Of a DNA stretch of 64,000 bases, positions 1 to 9,992 are shown piece after piece. Position numbers and translations under genes: made by a program. The stretch spans positions 620,001-684,000 of the forward strand of contig NZ_CP092423.2 in assembly GCF_022374895.2 (NCBI RefSeq). Reading direction: 5' to 3'. The notes beneath the pieces are model-generated. The model was not told the origin of the DNA. It did not search any database and saw only the letters and a list, made by a program, of their open reading frames with translations. Source of the DNA: Mycobacterium lentiflavum (GTDB lineage Bacteria > Actinomycetota > Actinomycetes > Mycobacteriales > Mycobacteriaceae). How positions within the stretch are numbered: position 1 is the first letter of the stretch; each line of letters begins with the position of its first letter.

Positions 1-2
1 AG

Positions 3-527
3 TTCACCGGAGTGTTGCTGGCCGCGGGCGCCGGCCGCCGGTACGGGAAGCCCAAAGTCTTGGTCGAGGGCTGGCTGGACATCGCGGTCGGGGCGCTGCG
101 CGACGGGGGGTGTTCCGACGTCGTCCTGGTCTTGGGGGCCGCCGAGGTCGCGGCCCCGCCCGGCGTCACGGCCATCACCGCGCCGCAATGGCACGACGGG
201 CTCAGCGCGTCGGTGCGCGCCGGGCTGGCCGAGGCCGACCGGATGGGCGCCGACTACGCCGTGGTGCACGTGATCGACACTCCCGACGTGGGCCCCGACG
301 TCGTCGCGCGGGTGCTCGGCCGCGTCACGGACACCGGGCTGGCGCGCGCGTACTTCGGCGACCGGCCGGGGCATCCGGTGGTTATCGCGCGCCGGCACTG
401 GCCCGAGGTGCTGGCCCGGATCTCCGGAGACAACGGCGCCGGGACGTATCTGCGCGGCCGCCACGACGTCGAGATCGTCGACTGCGGTGACCTCGCCGGC
501 GGTCACGACGTCGACGAGCCCGGCTAA
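3..527 (+). CDS. MobA/MocA-like molybdenum cofactor nucleotidyltransferase (5' end off window)
   Basis: The reading frame is open to the window edge, so the true start is probably a few codons upstream. The first visible residues form the nucleotide-binding signature LLAAGAGRRYGKPK of the NTP_transf_3 (MobA-like) fold. The DTPDVGPD stretch near residue 90 is the acidic metal/NTP site, and the later GHPVV...GDNGAGTYL region fits MocA-type cytidylyltransferases. Family members transfer CMP or GMP to molybdopterin, giving the dinucleotide cofactor of xanthine oxidase-type enzymes such as CO dehydrogenase. In M. tuberculosis a gene of this family (Rv0371c, from memory) sits inside the CO dehydrogenase locus; here that position is empty and this gene lies about 22 kb away. 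Assignment to this cofactor is inference. Confidence 0.8.
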   Translation, partial: FTGVLLAAGAGRRYGKPKVLVEGWLDIAVGALRDGGCSDVVLVLGAAEVAAPPGVTAITAPQWHDGLSASVRAGLAEADRMGADYAVVHVIDTPDVGPDVVARVLGRVTDTGLARAYFGDRPGHPVVIARRHWPEVLARISGDNGAGTYLRGRHDVEIVDCGDLAGGHDVDEPG

Positions 528-528
528 G

Positions 529-1479
529 TCACAGACCCAGCAGCTTCTCGGCGTTGCGATGGCTGATGCGCGCCCGGTCGTCGTCGCTCAGGGGGAGCCC
601 GTCCAGGAACGCGCGGGCTGCCTTCATCGACCCGAACGGGTAGTCGGCCGAGAACGCCACTCGGTCGATCCCCACCTGAGCGACCAGATTGGCGTATGTC
701 GCTTCGTCGTTGAAGTTGGCGAAGGTGTAGTGCACATTGCGTCGCAGGTAGGTGCTGACGGGGTGTTCGAGTCCGGTCAATTCCGGCGTCAGCGTGGCGT
801 CGAAGCGCGGCAGCATGAACGACGTCGCCTCGCCCATGTGCCCGATCACGATCTGCAACGCCGGGTAGCGGTCGAACACGCCACCGAGAATCAGCCGCAG
901 CAGATGTGTGGCGGTGTTGATGTGCCAGCCCCAGCCCACCGTCGCGAATGCGAACGTCACCGCGGGGGAGAAACCCGCGTAGCTGGATTCGATGACGCCC
1001 GCCGGCGGGATGGTCGGGTGCAGGTAGATCGGAGCGTGAAGCCGCGCCGCGCGATCGAGAATCGGCTCGAAGAACGGGTCGTCCAGATAGCGACCTTGGC
1101 TGTGTCCGTTGATCACCGCGCCCTTGAAGCCGAGCGTGCGCATCGCCCGCTCCAATTCGTCGGCCGCCGCGTTGGGCGCGCTGATCGGCACGCACGCAAA
1201 GCCCGCCAGCCGCTCGGGGTACCGGGCGACCGCCGCCGCGAGTTCGTCGTTGCAGTCGCGGGCCAGCGGGGCGGCTTCCGAGCCGTCCAGCTGCTCGACA
1301 CCGGGCGCGGCCAGCGACAGCACCGCCAGATCGATACCGGCCTCGTCCATCGCGGCGATGCGGTCGTCGCCGAGATCGGCGATGGCCTCGATCACGCCGG
1401 CGCGCGACGCAAGCCAGCTCCCCGGTCCGCGCAGGAATCCCGCTGTGGCGTAATGCTCTTCGAGTGCGATGGTCCGCAC
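529..1479 (-). CDS. Amidohydrolase-2 family protein, resorcylate/dihydroxybenzoate decarboxylase type
   Basis: A 316-residue TIM-barrel amidohydrolase of the ACMSD / gamma-resorcylate decarboxylase group. The N-terminal IALEEHY carries the E-x-H metal ligands in the form seen in 2,3-dihydroxybenzoate and gamma-resorcylate decarboxylases. Later metal and active-site segments are YLHPTIPP, VIGHMGE and the C-terminal SADYPFG. The GTG start is chosen because an AAGGAG ribosome site lies just upstream; an open frame continues upstream into the aldehyde dehydrogenase but has no family similarity. The start is about 10 nt after the aldehyde dehydrogenase stop, so the two are probably co-transcribed. 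Likely a cofactor-free aromatic or related decarboxylase or hydrolase; the substrate is unknown. Confidence 0.85.
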   Translation of the reverse strand: MRTIALEEHYATAGFLRGPGSWLASRAGVIEAIADLGDDRIAAMDEAGIDLAVLSLAAPGVEQLDGSEAAPLARDCNDELAAAVARYPERLAGFACVPISAPNAAADELERAMRTLGFKGAVINGHSQGRYLDDPFFEPILDRAARLHAPIYLHPTIPPAGVIESSYAGFSPAVTFAFATVGWGWHINTATHLLRLILGGVFDRYPALQIVIGHMGEATSFMLPRFDATLTPELTGLEHPVSTYLRRNVHYTFANFNDEATYANLVAQVGIDRVAFSADYPFGSMKAARAFLDGLPLSDDDRARISHRNAEKLLGL

Positions 1480-1489
1480 CGGGTTCTCC

Positions 1490-2980
1490 TTAAGTCTCCA
1501 GCACGCGGCTGGCCGCGGTCCAGTAGGGCAGCTCATCGCGCTTGGCGGCCCACCGAATCGTCTTGGTGTAGCCGTATTCGGCCAGCGTCTCCTCGGCGTG
1601 CTCGCGTCCGAATCCGCTGTGGCCGACCCCGCCGAATCCCGTGCCGATCGCGATCCGGACATAGTTGTTGACGAAGACGGCTCCGGCGCGGATCTGCCGG
1701 CTCACCCGCAACGCGCGGTCGCCGTCCTGAGTGAACACCGCCGCCACCAGTCCGAACGGGGTGCTATTGGCGATCCGCACCGCCTCACCCTCTTCGGTGA
1801 ACGGGATCAGGGTGACGACCGGTCCGAAGATCTCCTCCCGGGCGACCCGCATCCGCGGAGTCACGTCGGTCAGCACGGTGGGCGACACGTAGAACCCGTC
1901 CGCCAGGCGAGGATCGTCGGGCAGCGGCGCCTGGGCGGCGATCCGCGCACCTTCGGCCACCCCGAGTTTGAGGTAGTCCAGCACCTGCTTCTGCTGCGCA
2001 CGGGTGACCAACGGCCCGACGTCCGTCGTGGGATCGGCTCCGTCACCCACCCGCAGCTTGGTCACCGCCTTGCACAACTTCGCGGAGAACTCCTTATAAA
2101 TCTTGTCCTGCACCAAGATTCGCGACGACGCGGTACACGCCTCGCCTTGGTTGAAGAAGCCACCGTCGATGGCGGCCATCAGCGCCTCGTGCATGTTGGC
2201 GTCGTCGAACACGATCAACGGGTTCTTGCCGCCCAGCTCCATCAGCGTCGGGGTCAGGTTGCAGGCGGCATTGCGCATCACGGCCGAACCCGTCCGCGGC
2301 GACCCGGTGAAGGACACCTTGCCCACCAGGCGATGTCCGGCGAGCGCGGCACCCACCTCGCCCTTGCCCGGCACGGCGTGCACCACGCGGTCCGGCAGCA
2401 CCGACTGGATCAGCTCGACCATGCGCAGCACGACCGAGGGCGTCTGCTCCGGTGGCTTCAGCACGACGGCGTTACCGACGGCGAGTGCCGGAGCGATCTT
2501 TCCGGCGGTGTGGATCGGCGGCCAGTTGAACGGCACGATGGCCGCGATCACGCCGTACGGCTCGAGCGTCGTGACGTCCAGGACGGTGTCGTGGTCCCGC
2601 GCCTTGTTCGGCAGATTCTCCACGATGCTGCTGAAGAATTCGAAGATGGAGATCGCCGCTTCGAGATCGAACTGGCGCGCCTGGACGATCGGCTTGCCCA
2701 TTTCCCGGGACTCGAGCATCGCGAGTTCGTCCGCATGCGCGCGGATGACCTCGGCGACCTGGCGCAGATAGGCCCCGCGCTCCCGAGCCGGCCGCAACTT
2801 CCAGCGCAGGTGTGCCGCGTGGGCTTTGCGCACCGCCTGGTCGACCTCGTTGGGCCCCGCTCCCTGCACCACCGTGACGGTTCGGCCCGTCGCGGGATTC
2901 TCGACGACGAATTGGTCGTCGGTGGAGGGAGACGACCAGCGCGTTCTGGTTCTGGTCAGGGCGGCAGCTTGCACAGTCAT
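1490..2980 (-). CDS. NAD(P)-dependent aldehyde dehydrogenase
   Basis: A full-length 496-residue ALDH-superfamily enzyme that oxidises an aldehyde to the acid with NAD(P). Visible motifs are the cofactor-site SFTGSPRTGS, the general-base segment ELGGKNPLIV, and the nucleophile region FNQGEACTASSR with the catalytic Cys. The C-terminal GVGHSGFGRE is also typical. The ATG at 2980 is preferred; a TTG 15 nt upstream is also in frame. It is the promoter-proximal gene of a pair with the decarboxylase-like amidohydrolase and is divergent from a LysR regulator. That context suggests oxidation of an aromatic aldehyde, but the substrate cannot be read from sequence. Confidence 0.93.
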   Translation of the reverse strand: MTVQAAALTRTRTRWSSPSTDDQFVVENPATGRTVTVVQGAGPNEVDQAVRKAHAAHLRWKLRPARERGAYLRQVAEVIRAHADELAMLESREMGKPIVQARQFDLEAAISIFEFFSSIVENLPNKARDHDTVLDVTTLEPYGVIAAIVPFNWPPIHTAGKIAPALAVGNAVVLKPPEQTPSVVLRMVELIQSVLPDRVVHAVPGKGEVGAALAGHRLVGKVSFTGSPRTGSAVMRNAACNLTPTLMELGGKNPLIVFDDANMHEALMAAIDGGFFNQGEACTASSRILVQDKIYKEFSAKLCKAVTKLRVGDGADPTTDVGPLVTRAQQKQVLDYLKLGVAEGARIAAQAPLPDDPRLADGFYVSPTVLTDVTPRMRVAREEIFGPVVTLIPFTEEGEAVRIANSTPFGLVAAVFTQDGDRALRVSRQIRAGAVFVNNYVRIAIGTGFGGVGHSGFGREHAEETLAEYGYTKTIRWAAKRDELPYWTAASRVLET

Positions 2981-3065
2981 TGGCACGTCCAGCAAGGTTG
3001 GGGGTGAGGGCGGTCGACGGGCGGTCAGGCACGCTCGACGTCGTCGACGTTACGTTTACCTGCGG

Positions 3066-3092
3066 CATCAGGACCAACGAAATGTTCTGATG
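3066..3092. promoter_or_regulatory. Candidate LysR-type operator between the aldehyde dehydrogenase and its regulator
   Basis: A perfect dyad CATCAG-N15-CTGATG lies in the 142-nt gap between the divergent aldehyde dehydrogenase and LysR genes. The size and spacing resemble LysR-family recognition sites. The position allows both repression of the regulator and activation of the catabolic pair. No binding evidence is available. Confidence 0.4.
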
Positions 3093-3110
3093 GGTACTAG
3101 CACGGGCGGT

Positions 3111-3116
3111 GATAAT
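3111..3116 (+). promoter_or_regulatory. Possible -10 element for a leaderless lysR transcript
   Basis: GATAAT ends seven bases before the ATG of the LysR gene, and no Shine-Dalgarno sequence precedes that ATG. This is the geometry of a leaderless mycobacterial transcript. A convincing -35 is not visible. Confidence 0.35.
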
Positions 3117-3122
3117 TGCTGC

Positions 3123-4016
3123 ATGGAGCTGCGTCATCTGGAGTATTTCCTCGCCGTCGCGGACAACCGGAGCTTCACCGAGGCCGCGAAAAAGTTGCAC
3201 GTCGTCCAATCGGGTGTGTCCGCGACGATCAAGGCCCTGGAACGAGAACTCGGCGCAGAGCTATTCGTCCGGGGTTCGGCGGGCGTCGAGCTGACTCCAG
3301 CGGGCGAGGAGCTACGACCCCGCGCCCGCGAAACCCTGGATGCCGCCCGCGCGGCCAAGGATGCCGTCAACGCCACCCGCGGCTCGATCCGCGGCACCGT
3401 CACGGTGGGGATTCTGACGTCGATCAGCGTGATCGACATGCCCGCGGTGCTGGCCGAACTGCACACCCGGCATCCGGGAGTTACGGTGCACTTGCGTGCC
3501 GCGAGCGCCGGATCGGCCGGCCTCGCCCGCCAGCTCCGCGACGGCGATCTCGACGTCGCCTTTCTGGTCTTCACCGGGCCACCGCCGGCCGACCTAACCG
3601 CCCGGCTCGTCGCGGCCGTCCCGCTGCTTCTGGTCGTACCCGCCGATCATCCACTGGCCCAACGGGATTCGGTGGCGTTGGCTGAGCTGGAAGGAATGTC
3701 GTTCGTCGACAGCCCACCGGGATACGGCACCAGGACCGTGATCGACAACGCGTTCACCGCCGCGGGCGTGGAACGGACCGTCGCGGTGGAGGTCGCCGAC
3801 CTCGGTACGGCCGCGACCTACATCCGCAACGGCCTGGGAATCGGCTTTCTCAGTTGGACCATCCTCGACGAAATCGACGATTTCGGCCTGGCCACCCTAC
3901 GTGTCAGCGACTACGACCTGGAATGGCGATTGTTCGTCACCACGTCCGCGGCCCGGTCGACCAGCGCGGCTACCCGCGCCGTCCTCGCGTTGATCGAGGA
4001 AGTCGCCTCCCGCTGA
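3123..4016 (+). CDS. LysR-family transcriptional regulator
   Basis: A 297-residue LTTR. The winged helix-turn-helix occupies about residues 1-60 (MELRHLEYFLAVADNRSFTE, then AAKKLHVVQSGVSATI), followed by an effector-binding domain of two Rossmann-like halves (SIRGTVTVGILTSIS near residue 90). It is divergent from the aldehyde dehydrogenase/amidohydrolase pair, so it most likely controls them in response to a pathway metabolite. It ends 1 nt before the stop of the convergent sulfotransferase. The first ATG of the domain is taken as start because it gives the canonical N-terminus. Confidence 0.92.
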   Translation: MELRHLEYFLAVADNRSFTEAAKKLHVVQSGVSATIKALERELGAELFVRGSAGVELTPAGEELRPRARETLDAARAAKDAVNATRGSIRGTVTVGILTSISVIDMPAVLAELHTRHPGVTVHLRAASAGSAGLARQLRDGDLDVAFLVFTGPPPADLTARLVAAVPLLLVVPADHPLAQRDSVALAELEGMSFVDSPPGYGTRTVIDNAFTAAGVERTVAVEVADLGTAATYIRNGLGIGFLSWTILDEIDDFGLATLRVSDYDLEWRLFVTTSAARSTSAATRAVLALIEEVASR

Positions 4017-4017
4017 A

Positions 4018-5199
4018 TCAGCTTGCGATGGCTACCTGTTCGACCGCAGCGTCCTCGGCCACCGCCCCGTAGCCGTAGCGATCGATGACCTCGGCCCAGC
4101 GGTCCGCGATGATCGCGCGCTGCTCGGCCGTCACCTCATACTTGTTCGTCCGGTAGGAAGCCTTGTCGTCCAGGTATTTCCGCAGCCGTGGCAGGTACCG
4201 ATCAAAGTCACCCAGATCCAGGTGCTCGTACATCGTGCGCAACTGACCCTCGGGATCGTCGATCAGATCCTCATAGCGCAATTCGAAAAACCTTGACGGG
4301 TCGACGAGCTCGCGCCCTTCGTCCAGCTTCCGATGCAAATCGAGATAGTTGGACAAGACGTTTTCATCCAGTCCCTGGAAAGTCGGCCGCTGTAGCCCGT
4401 GCACCAGAGAGAACGCCTTGAAGAGGTTGACGGTAGAGGGATAGACGACGTAGGGATCCCGGACGATGTGAATGAACTTCGCCTGTGGAAATATGTCCAG
4501 CAGCACCTTGATCCGGAAACTGTGCGTCGGACTCTTCAGGACGATTGCCTGGCGGCGGCGGAAGTACACCTGCCGAACGAACCGGAAAAAGGTCTGCTTC
4601 CAGGTTTCCAGTTCTTGGGCGCTGAGCTTGTCCATGTCCAGGTAATGCTCGTCCTGGGTGGGCCGGTTCGGGAACGCGATGGTGAGGTAGGGCGAGGGCA
4701 GTCCCAGCATGCACCAGGCGAACTCGTCTTCCTGGGGGTGCGCCATGCTCATGTCCATGTTGTCCATCGCGCGATGCTTCGACGTCAGGCATTCGGCGAA
4801 ACGGGCGAACCGCTGGGTCAGCAGAAAGTGGTGCGGCGCAATGCATTCGTAGGTCGTCGGACCGGTGTGATGCTCGTCGAGCACCATCATCTCGTGCAGC
4901 ATGGTGGTGCCGCTGCGCCAGTGCCCGATGATGAAGATCGGCGCATGTCCGATTGCCGTGTTGGCGACTCGTTTGCCGAACACGATGTTCTGGCACAACC
5001 CCAAGAGAGAGTTCACGACCGACAGACCCGTGTAGAGCACCGCGTAGTGCCAGCGGCTCCAGTGCACGGCGAAGCGGTTGCGGATCAGCAGGCGGGTCCA
5101 GGCGGTGAAGTTACAGCCGATCCACAGCGGCGCGGCCCACTCTTGCCACCGCGCTACCGGCGATGCCGAACGGCCGGCCTTCATCGCGGGTGGGAACAA
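4018..5199 (-). CDS. PAPS-dependent sulfotransferase family protein
   Basis: A 393-residue sulfotransferase. The 5'-phosphosulfate loop is [14 protein letters not shown], and the 3'-phosphate-binding segment [13 protein letters not shown] follows about 140 residues later. These bind PAPS for transfer of sulfate to a hydroxyl acceptor. Mycobacteria carry many such enzymes acting on glycolipids and other lipids; the acceptor here is unknown. The N-terminal 80 residues include a hydrophobic stretch that may associate with the membrane. A TTG at 5199 or an ATG at 5184 could start the protein, and neither has a clear ribosome site. It is convergent with the upstream LysR gene and divergent from the dnaK operon. 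Confidence 0.85.
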   Translation of the reverse strand: MFPPAMKAGRSASPVARWQEWAAPLWIGCNFTAWTRLLIRNRFAVHWSRWHYAVLYTGLSVVNSLLGLCQNIVFGKRVANTAIGHAPIFIIGHWRSGTTMLHEMMVLDEHHTGPTTYECIAPHHFLLTQRFARFAECLTSKHRAMDNMDMSMAHPQEDEFAWCMLGLPSPYLTIAFPNRPTQDEHYLDMDKLSAQELETWKQTFFRFVRQVYFRRRQAIVLKSPTHSFRIKVLLDIFPQAKFIHIVRDPYVVYPSTVNLFKAFSLVHGLQRPTFQGLDENVLSNYLDLHRKLDEGRELVDPSRFFELRYEDLIDDPEGQLRTMYEHLDLGDFDRYLPRLRKYLDDKASYRTNKYEVTAEQRAIIADRWAEVIDRYGYGAVAEDAAVEQVAIAS

Positions 5200-5272
5200 C
5201 AGTCTGGGGTTGCGCGAAGCGCAACGACGACCCGCGGATCAGCCATGACCATTCGCCCTTCTCGTGGTGAAA

Positions 5273-5326
5273 CTGGAGCAGACGTACAACCTGGAACAGA
5301 TGTACAACTCGGTGCGGACGCTAACA
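5273..5326. repeat. Tandem 18-bp imperfect repeats in the sulfotransferase/dnaK gap
   Basis: Two adjacent 18-bp units (5273-5290 and 5291-5308) match at 16 of 18 positions, each containing a GTACAAC core. A third, weaker unit follows to 5326. They lie between the divergent sulfotransferase and dnaK, about 130 bp upstream of the SigH-like dnaK promoter and closer to the sulfotransferase start. The rest of the 413-nt gap holds the dnaK control elements listed separately. Confidence 0.6.
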
Positions 5327-5452
5327 TCCAGTTGTCTTACGCATGCCTAATTAACAAGAACGTCATTGCCAAGACACGGCGGATTCAAGATGGGCGCCGT
5401 CTTTGCTGTTAGCCGGGCCAATCGCGACCTTGAGAAAAATCGTAAGTCCCCC

Positions 5453-5480
5453 GGGAACAAGCTCCCGACACCAATCGTTA
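5453..5480 (+). promoter_or_regulatory. SigH-type promoter of the dnaK operon
   Basis: GGGAACA (-35) and CGTT (-10) are separated as in the mycobacterial SigH consensus GGAAC-N18-GTT. SigH control of dnaK is established in M. tuberculosis. The -10 ends 14 nt upstream of the first HAIR operator. A TTGACA hexamer at 5521-5526 could be the -35 of a second, housekeeping promoter, but its -10 is poor. Confidence 0.65.
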
Positions 5481-5493
5481 GGATGGTCGACAA

Positions 5494-5514
5494 GTTGAGT
5501 GACCCAGACTCAAT
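5494..5514. promoter_or_regulatory. HAIR operator 1 (HspR-binding inverted repeat)
   Basis: GTTGAGT-N7-ACTCAAT closely matches the HAIR consensus CTTGAGT-N7-ACTCAAG bound by HspR. It lies just downstream of the SigH-like promoter, where bound repressor would block transcription of dnaK-grpE-dnaJ1-hspR. Confidence 0.85.
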
Positions 5515-5548
5515 ACTGGGTTGACAGGCGGGCTCTCCCGGGGGCAGG

Positions 5549-5569
5549 CTTGAGCGGGGTTCACTCAGC
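5549..5569. promoter_or_regulatory. HAIR operator 2 (HspR-binding inverted repeat)
   Basis: CTTGAGC-N7-ACTCAGC is a second HAIR-type site, 55 bp downstream of the first and 43 bp upstream of the dnaK start codon. Paired HAIR sites allow cooperative HspR repression and autoregulation of the operon. Confidence 0.8.
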
Positions 5570-5612
5570 ATAGTGGCACCAAAGAAGCTCTACACAATCA
5601 GGAGGAATCACT

Positions 5613-7480
<1,868 letters not shown>

Positions 7481-7484
<4 letters not shown>

Positions 7485-8164
7485 CTCAAGGAGATCAACA
7501 ACGGGATGGCAATCCGCAAGAACAGGTAACTGTCACCGACAAGCGGCGGATTGATCCCGAGACCGGAGAAGTACGCGATGTCCCACCCGGCCCCCAAACA
7601 GCAGGGGCGCCGGGCGGGGCGGCGTCCGGACCATTCGCCGGCGAAACTCCGGAGGAGGCAGGCAAGGCGGCCGAACTGATCGCCGACCTGCAACGGGTTC
7701 AAGCCGATTTCGCGAACTACCGCAAGCGTGCGCTGCGCGACCAGCAGGCTGCGGCGGATCGGGCCAAGGCCACCGTTGTGAGCCAATTGCTGGGCGTGCT
7801 CGACGATCTCGACCGCGCGCGCAAGCACGGTGACCTGGAGTCCGGCCCGCTGAAGTCGGTTGCCGACAAGCTGATGAGCGCGCTGACCGGACTCGGCCTG
7901 GTGGCGTTCGGTGCCGAGGGCGAAGATTTCGACCCGGTGCTACACGAAGCCGTCCAGCATGAGGGTGATGGCGGCGAGGGCTCCAAACCGGTGATCGGCA
8001 CCGTGATGCGCGAGGGCTACAAACTGGGCGACAACGTATTGCGTCACGCCCTGGTTGGCGTCGTGGACACGGTCTCGGGCGGGGGCGACGAAGCCAACGC
8101 CTCGCCGAGCGCGGCCCCCGCCGCGAGCGACACCGACGAAAATGCCGACACCTCCGGTGGTTAA
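7481..8164 (+). CDS. grpE: GrpE nucleotide-exchange factor
   Basis: A 227-residue protein that releases ADP from DnaK. An unstructured N-terminus of about 60 residues is followed by a long coiled-coil helix ([20 protein letters not shown]) and the beta-wing head with the family segments HEAVQHEG and [18 protein letters not shown]. The C-terminus is Ala/Ser/Asp-rich. Its GTG start overlaps the dnaK stop by 4 nt, indicating translational coupling and matched dosage. Confidence 0.98.
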
Positions 8165-8217
8165 GGCACAGAATCAGCACAACAGAAATAGCGAAAGGTG
8201 AGGGGAGGTGACGCGAC

Positions 8218-9396
8218 ATGGCCCAGCGTGAGTGGGTCGAAAAGGACTTCTACAAGGAGCTTGGCGTCTCCTCCGACGCCAGCCCCGAAGAGATAAAGCG
8301 CGCCTATCGCAAGTTGGCGCGCGACCTGCATCCGGATGCGAATCCCGACAACCCCGCCGCCGGTGAACGGTTCAAAGCGGTGTCGGAAGCGCATAACGTG
8401 CTGTCGGATCCGGCCAAGCGCAAGGAGTACGACGAAACCCGCCGGCTCTTCGCCGGTGGTGGCCTGGGCGGTCGGCGGTTCGACACCGGCGGCTTCGGTG
8501 GCTTCAACGTCGGCGGCGACGGTGCCGAGTTCAATCTCAACGATTTGTTCGACGCAGCGGGCCGCAGTGGGGGCACCAACATCGGCGACCTCTTCGGTGG
8601 CTTGTTCGGACGCGGCGCGGGTGCTCGTCCCAGCCGGCCCCGGCGTGGCAACGATCTGGAAACCGAAACCGAGCTGGATTTCGTCGAGGCCGCCAATGGC
8701 GTCGCGATGCCGTTGCGGTTGACCAGCCCCGCACCATGCACCAATTGCCATGGCAGCGGCGCACGTCCGGGTACCAGTCCGAAGGTGTGTCCCACCTGTA
8801 ACGGAGCCGGTGTGGTCAGCAGCAACCAGGGTGCATTCGGTTTCTCCGAGCCCTGCACCGACTGCCGGGGCAGTGGCTCGATCATCGAGCACCCGTGCGA
8901 CGAGTGCAAAGGCACCGGCGTCACCACTCGCACCCGCACCATCAACGTGCGTATCCCTCCCGGCGTCGAAGACGGACAACGGATTCGACTGCCCGGGCAG
9001 GGTGAGGCGGGATTGCGCGGTGCGCCGTCGGGTGACCTCTACGTGACGGTGCATGTGCGGCCGGACAAGGTCTTCAGCCGCGACGGCGACGACCTGACCG
9101 TGACCGTCCCGGTCAGCTTCAGCGAATTGGCCTTGGGGTCAACGCTTTCGGTTCCGACGCTGGACGGCAAGGTCGGCGTGCGGGTGCCCAAGGGCACCGC
9201 CGACGGGCGCATCCTGCGGGTGCGCGGACGCGGTGTGCCCAAGCGCAGCGGCGGCAACGGAGACTTGCTGGTCACCGTGAAAGTCGCTGTGCCACCGAAA
9301 TTGGAAGGCGCTGCGCAAGAGGCGCTGGAGGTGTATGCAGAGGCCGAGCGCGCCAGTGGGTTCAATCCGCGAGCGGGATGGGCGGGTAACCGCTGA
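8218..9396 (+). CDS. dnaJ1: DnaJ1 co-chaperone
   Basis: A 392-residue type I Hsp40. The J domain holds the HPD tripeptide at residues 38-40, which stimulates DnaK ATP hydrolysis. A Gly/Phe-rich linker covers about residues 75-150, and four CxxCxGxG zinc motifs lie at about residues 174-235, all cysteines intact. The C-terminal substrate-binding beta domains follow. A strong GGGGAGGTG ribosome site precedes the ATG. It is the third gene of the dnaK operon, with 53 nt after grpE, and its stop overlaps the hspR start by 1 nt. Confidence 0.98.
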   Translation: MAQREWVEKDFYKELGVSSDASPEEIKRAYRKLARDLHPDANPDNPAAGERFKAVSEAHNVLSDPAKRKEYDETRRLFAGGGLGGRRFDTGGFGGFNVGGDGAEFNLNDLFDAAGRSGGTNIGDLFGGLFGRGAGARPSRPRRGNDLETETELDFVEAANGVAMPLRLTSPAPCTNCHGSGARPGTSPKVCPTCNGAGVVSSNQGAFGFSEPCTDCRGSGSIIEHPCDECKGTGVTTRTRTINVRIPPGVEDGQRIRLPGQGEAGLRGAPSGDLYVTVHVRPDKVFSRDGDDLTVTVPVSFSELALGSTLSVPTLDGKVGVRVPKGTADGRILRVRGRGVPKRSGGNGDLLVTVKVAVPPKLEGAAQEALEVYAEAERASGFNPRAGWAGNR

Positions 9397-9782
9397 TGGC
9401 AAAAGACGCCAAGCGAGAGGAAGCCCGCACCTTTTTAATCTCGGTCGCGGCCGAGCTGGCCGGCATGCATGCGCAGACCTTGCGTACCTACGATCGCCTC
9501 GGGCTGGTGACACCGAGCCGCACTTCCGGTGGCGGACGGCGTTATTCGCAGCGCGACGTGGATCTGCTGCGCGAGGTGCAACGCCTGTCGCAGGACGAAG
9601 GCGTCAACCTGGCCGGCATCAAACGGATCATCGAGCTGACCAACCAGGTCGAGGCGCTGCAGTCGCGGCTGAAAGAAATGGCCGACGAGATAGCCGTGTT
9701 GCGGGGCAACCAGCGCCGCGACCTCGCGGTGGTACCCAAGAGCACGGCGCTGGTGGTGTGGCAGCCGCGTAAGGGGCGTTAG
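9396..9782 (+). CDS. hspR: Heat-shock repressor HspR (MerR family)
   Basis: A 128-residue MerR-type repressor. The helix-turn-helix and wing span about residues 12-60 (AGMHAQTLRTYDRLGLVTPS, then RRYSQRDVDLLREV), followed by a coiled-coil dimerisation helix (TNQVEALQSRLKEMADEI). HspR binds HAIR repeats and represses its own operon and clpB; matching HAIR sites are present upstream of both here. Start and dnaJ1 stop share one base. The gene converges on a small reverse-strand reading frame and overlaps its stop. Confidence 0.97.
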   Translation: MAKDAKREEARTFLISVAAELAGMHAQTLRTYDRLGLVTPSRTSGGGRRYSQRDVDLLREVQRLSQDEGVNLAGIKRIIELTNQVEALQSRLKEMADEIAVLRGNQRRDLAVVPKSTALVVWQPRKGR

Positions 9783-9943
9783 TCCGCCGGGAGTTTGTCG
9801 AGGGTCTTACGCGCTTCCTTGCGGAAGACTTCGTGTTCGTCGTTCAGGTACGCAGCGACGGCGTCGCGCACCTTGGTGGCTTTCTGGCGGACCAGGGCGC
9901 GCATCGCCGGGATTCGCATGCCGGGGTGCGGGAGTTGGCTCAC
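9779..9943 (-). CDS. Small basic hypothetical protein (54 aa)
   Basis: A 54-codon reverse-strand frame from a GTG, encoding an amphipathic, Lys/Arg/Glu-rich helical protein (MRIPAMRALVRQKATKVR, DAVAAYLNDEHEVFRKEAR). Composition and helix periodicity look like a HEAT-type repeat and coding-like. It lies 49 nt downstream of the mutarotase gene on the same strand and its stop overlaps the end of hspR. The frame remains open upstream without an obvious start, so it may be a remnant of a longer gene. No family is recognised with confidence, and no good ribosome site is seen. Confidence 0.42.
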   Translation of the reverse strand: MSQLPHPGMRIPAMRALVRQKATKVRDAVAAYLNDEHEVFRKEARKTLDKLPAD

Positions 9944-9992
9944 AGCAAGATCTTTGGCTTCTGTGCCGGCTCGACCTCGGGGCGCGCGACTG

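Noticed and set aside
1469..3007. Forward frame of about 510 codons opposite the aldehyde dehydrogenase
   Set aside because: Arg/His/Gly-rich shadow product with no domain. The reverse strand carries all ALDH catalytic motifs.
5420..5445. A third HAIR site at CTTGAGA upstream of dnaK
   Set aside because: The left half matches, but the segment seven bases on reads TAAGTCC, not ACTCAAG, so the inverted repeat is absent.
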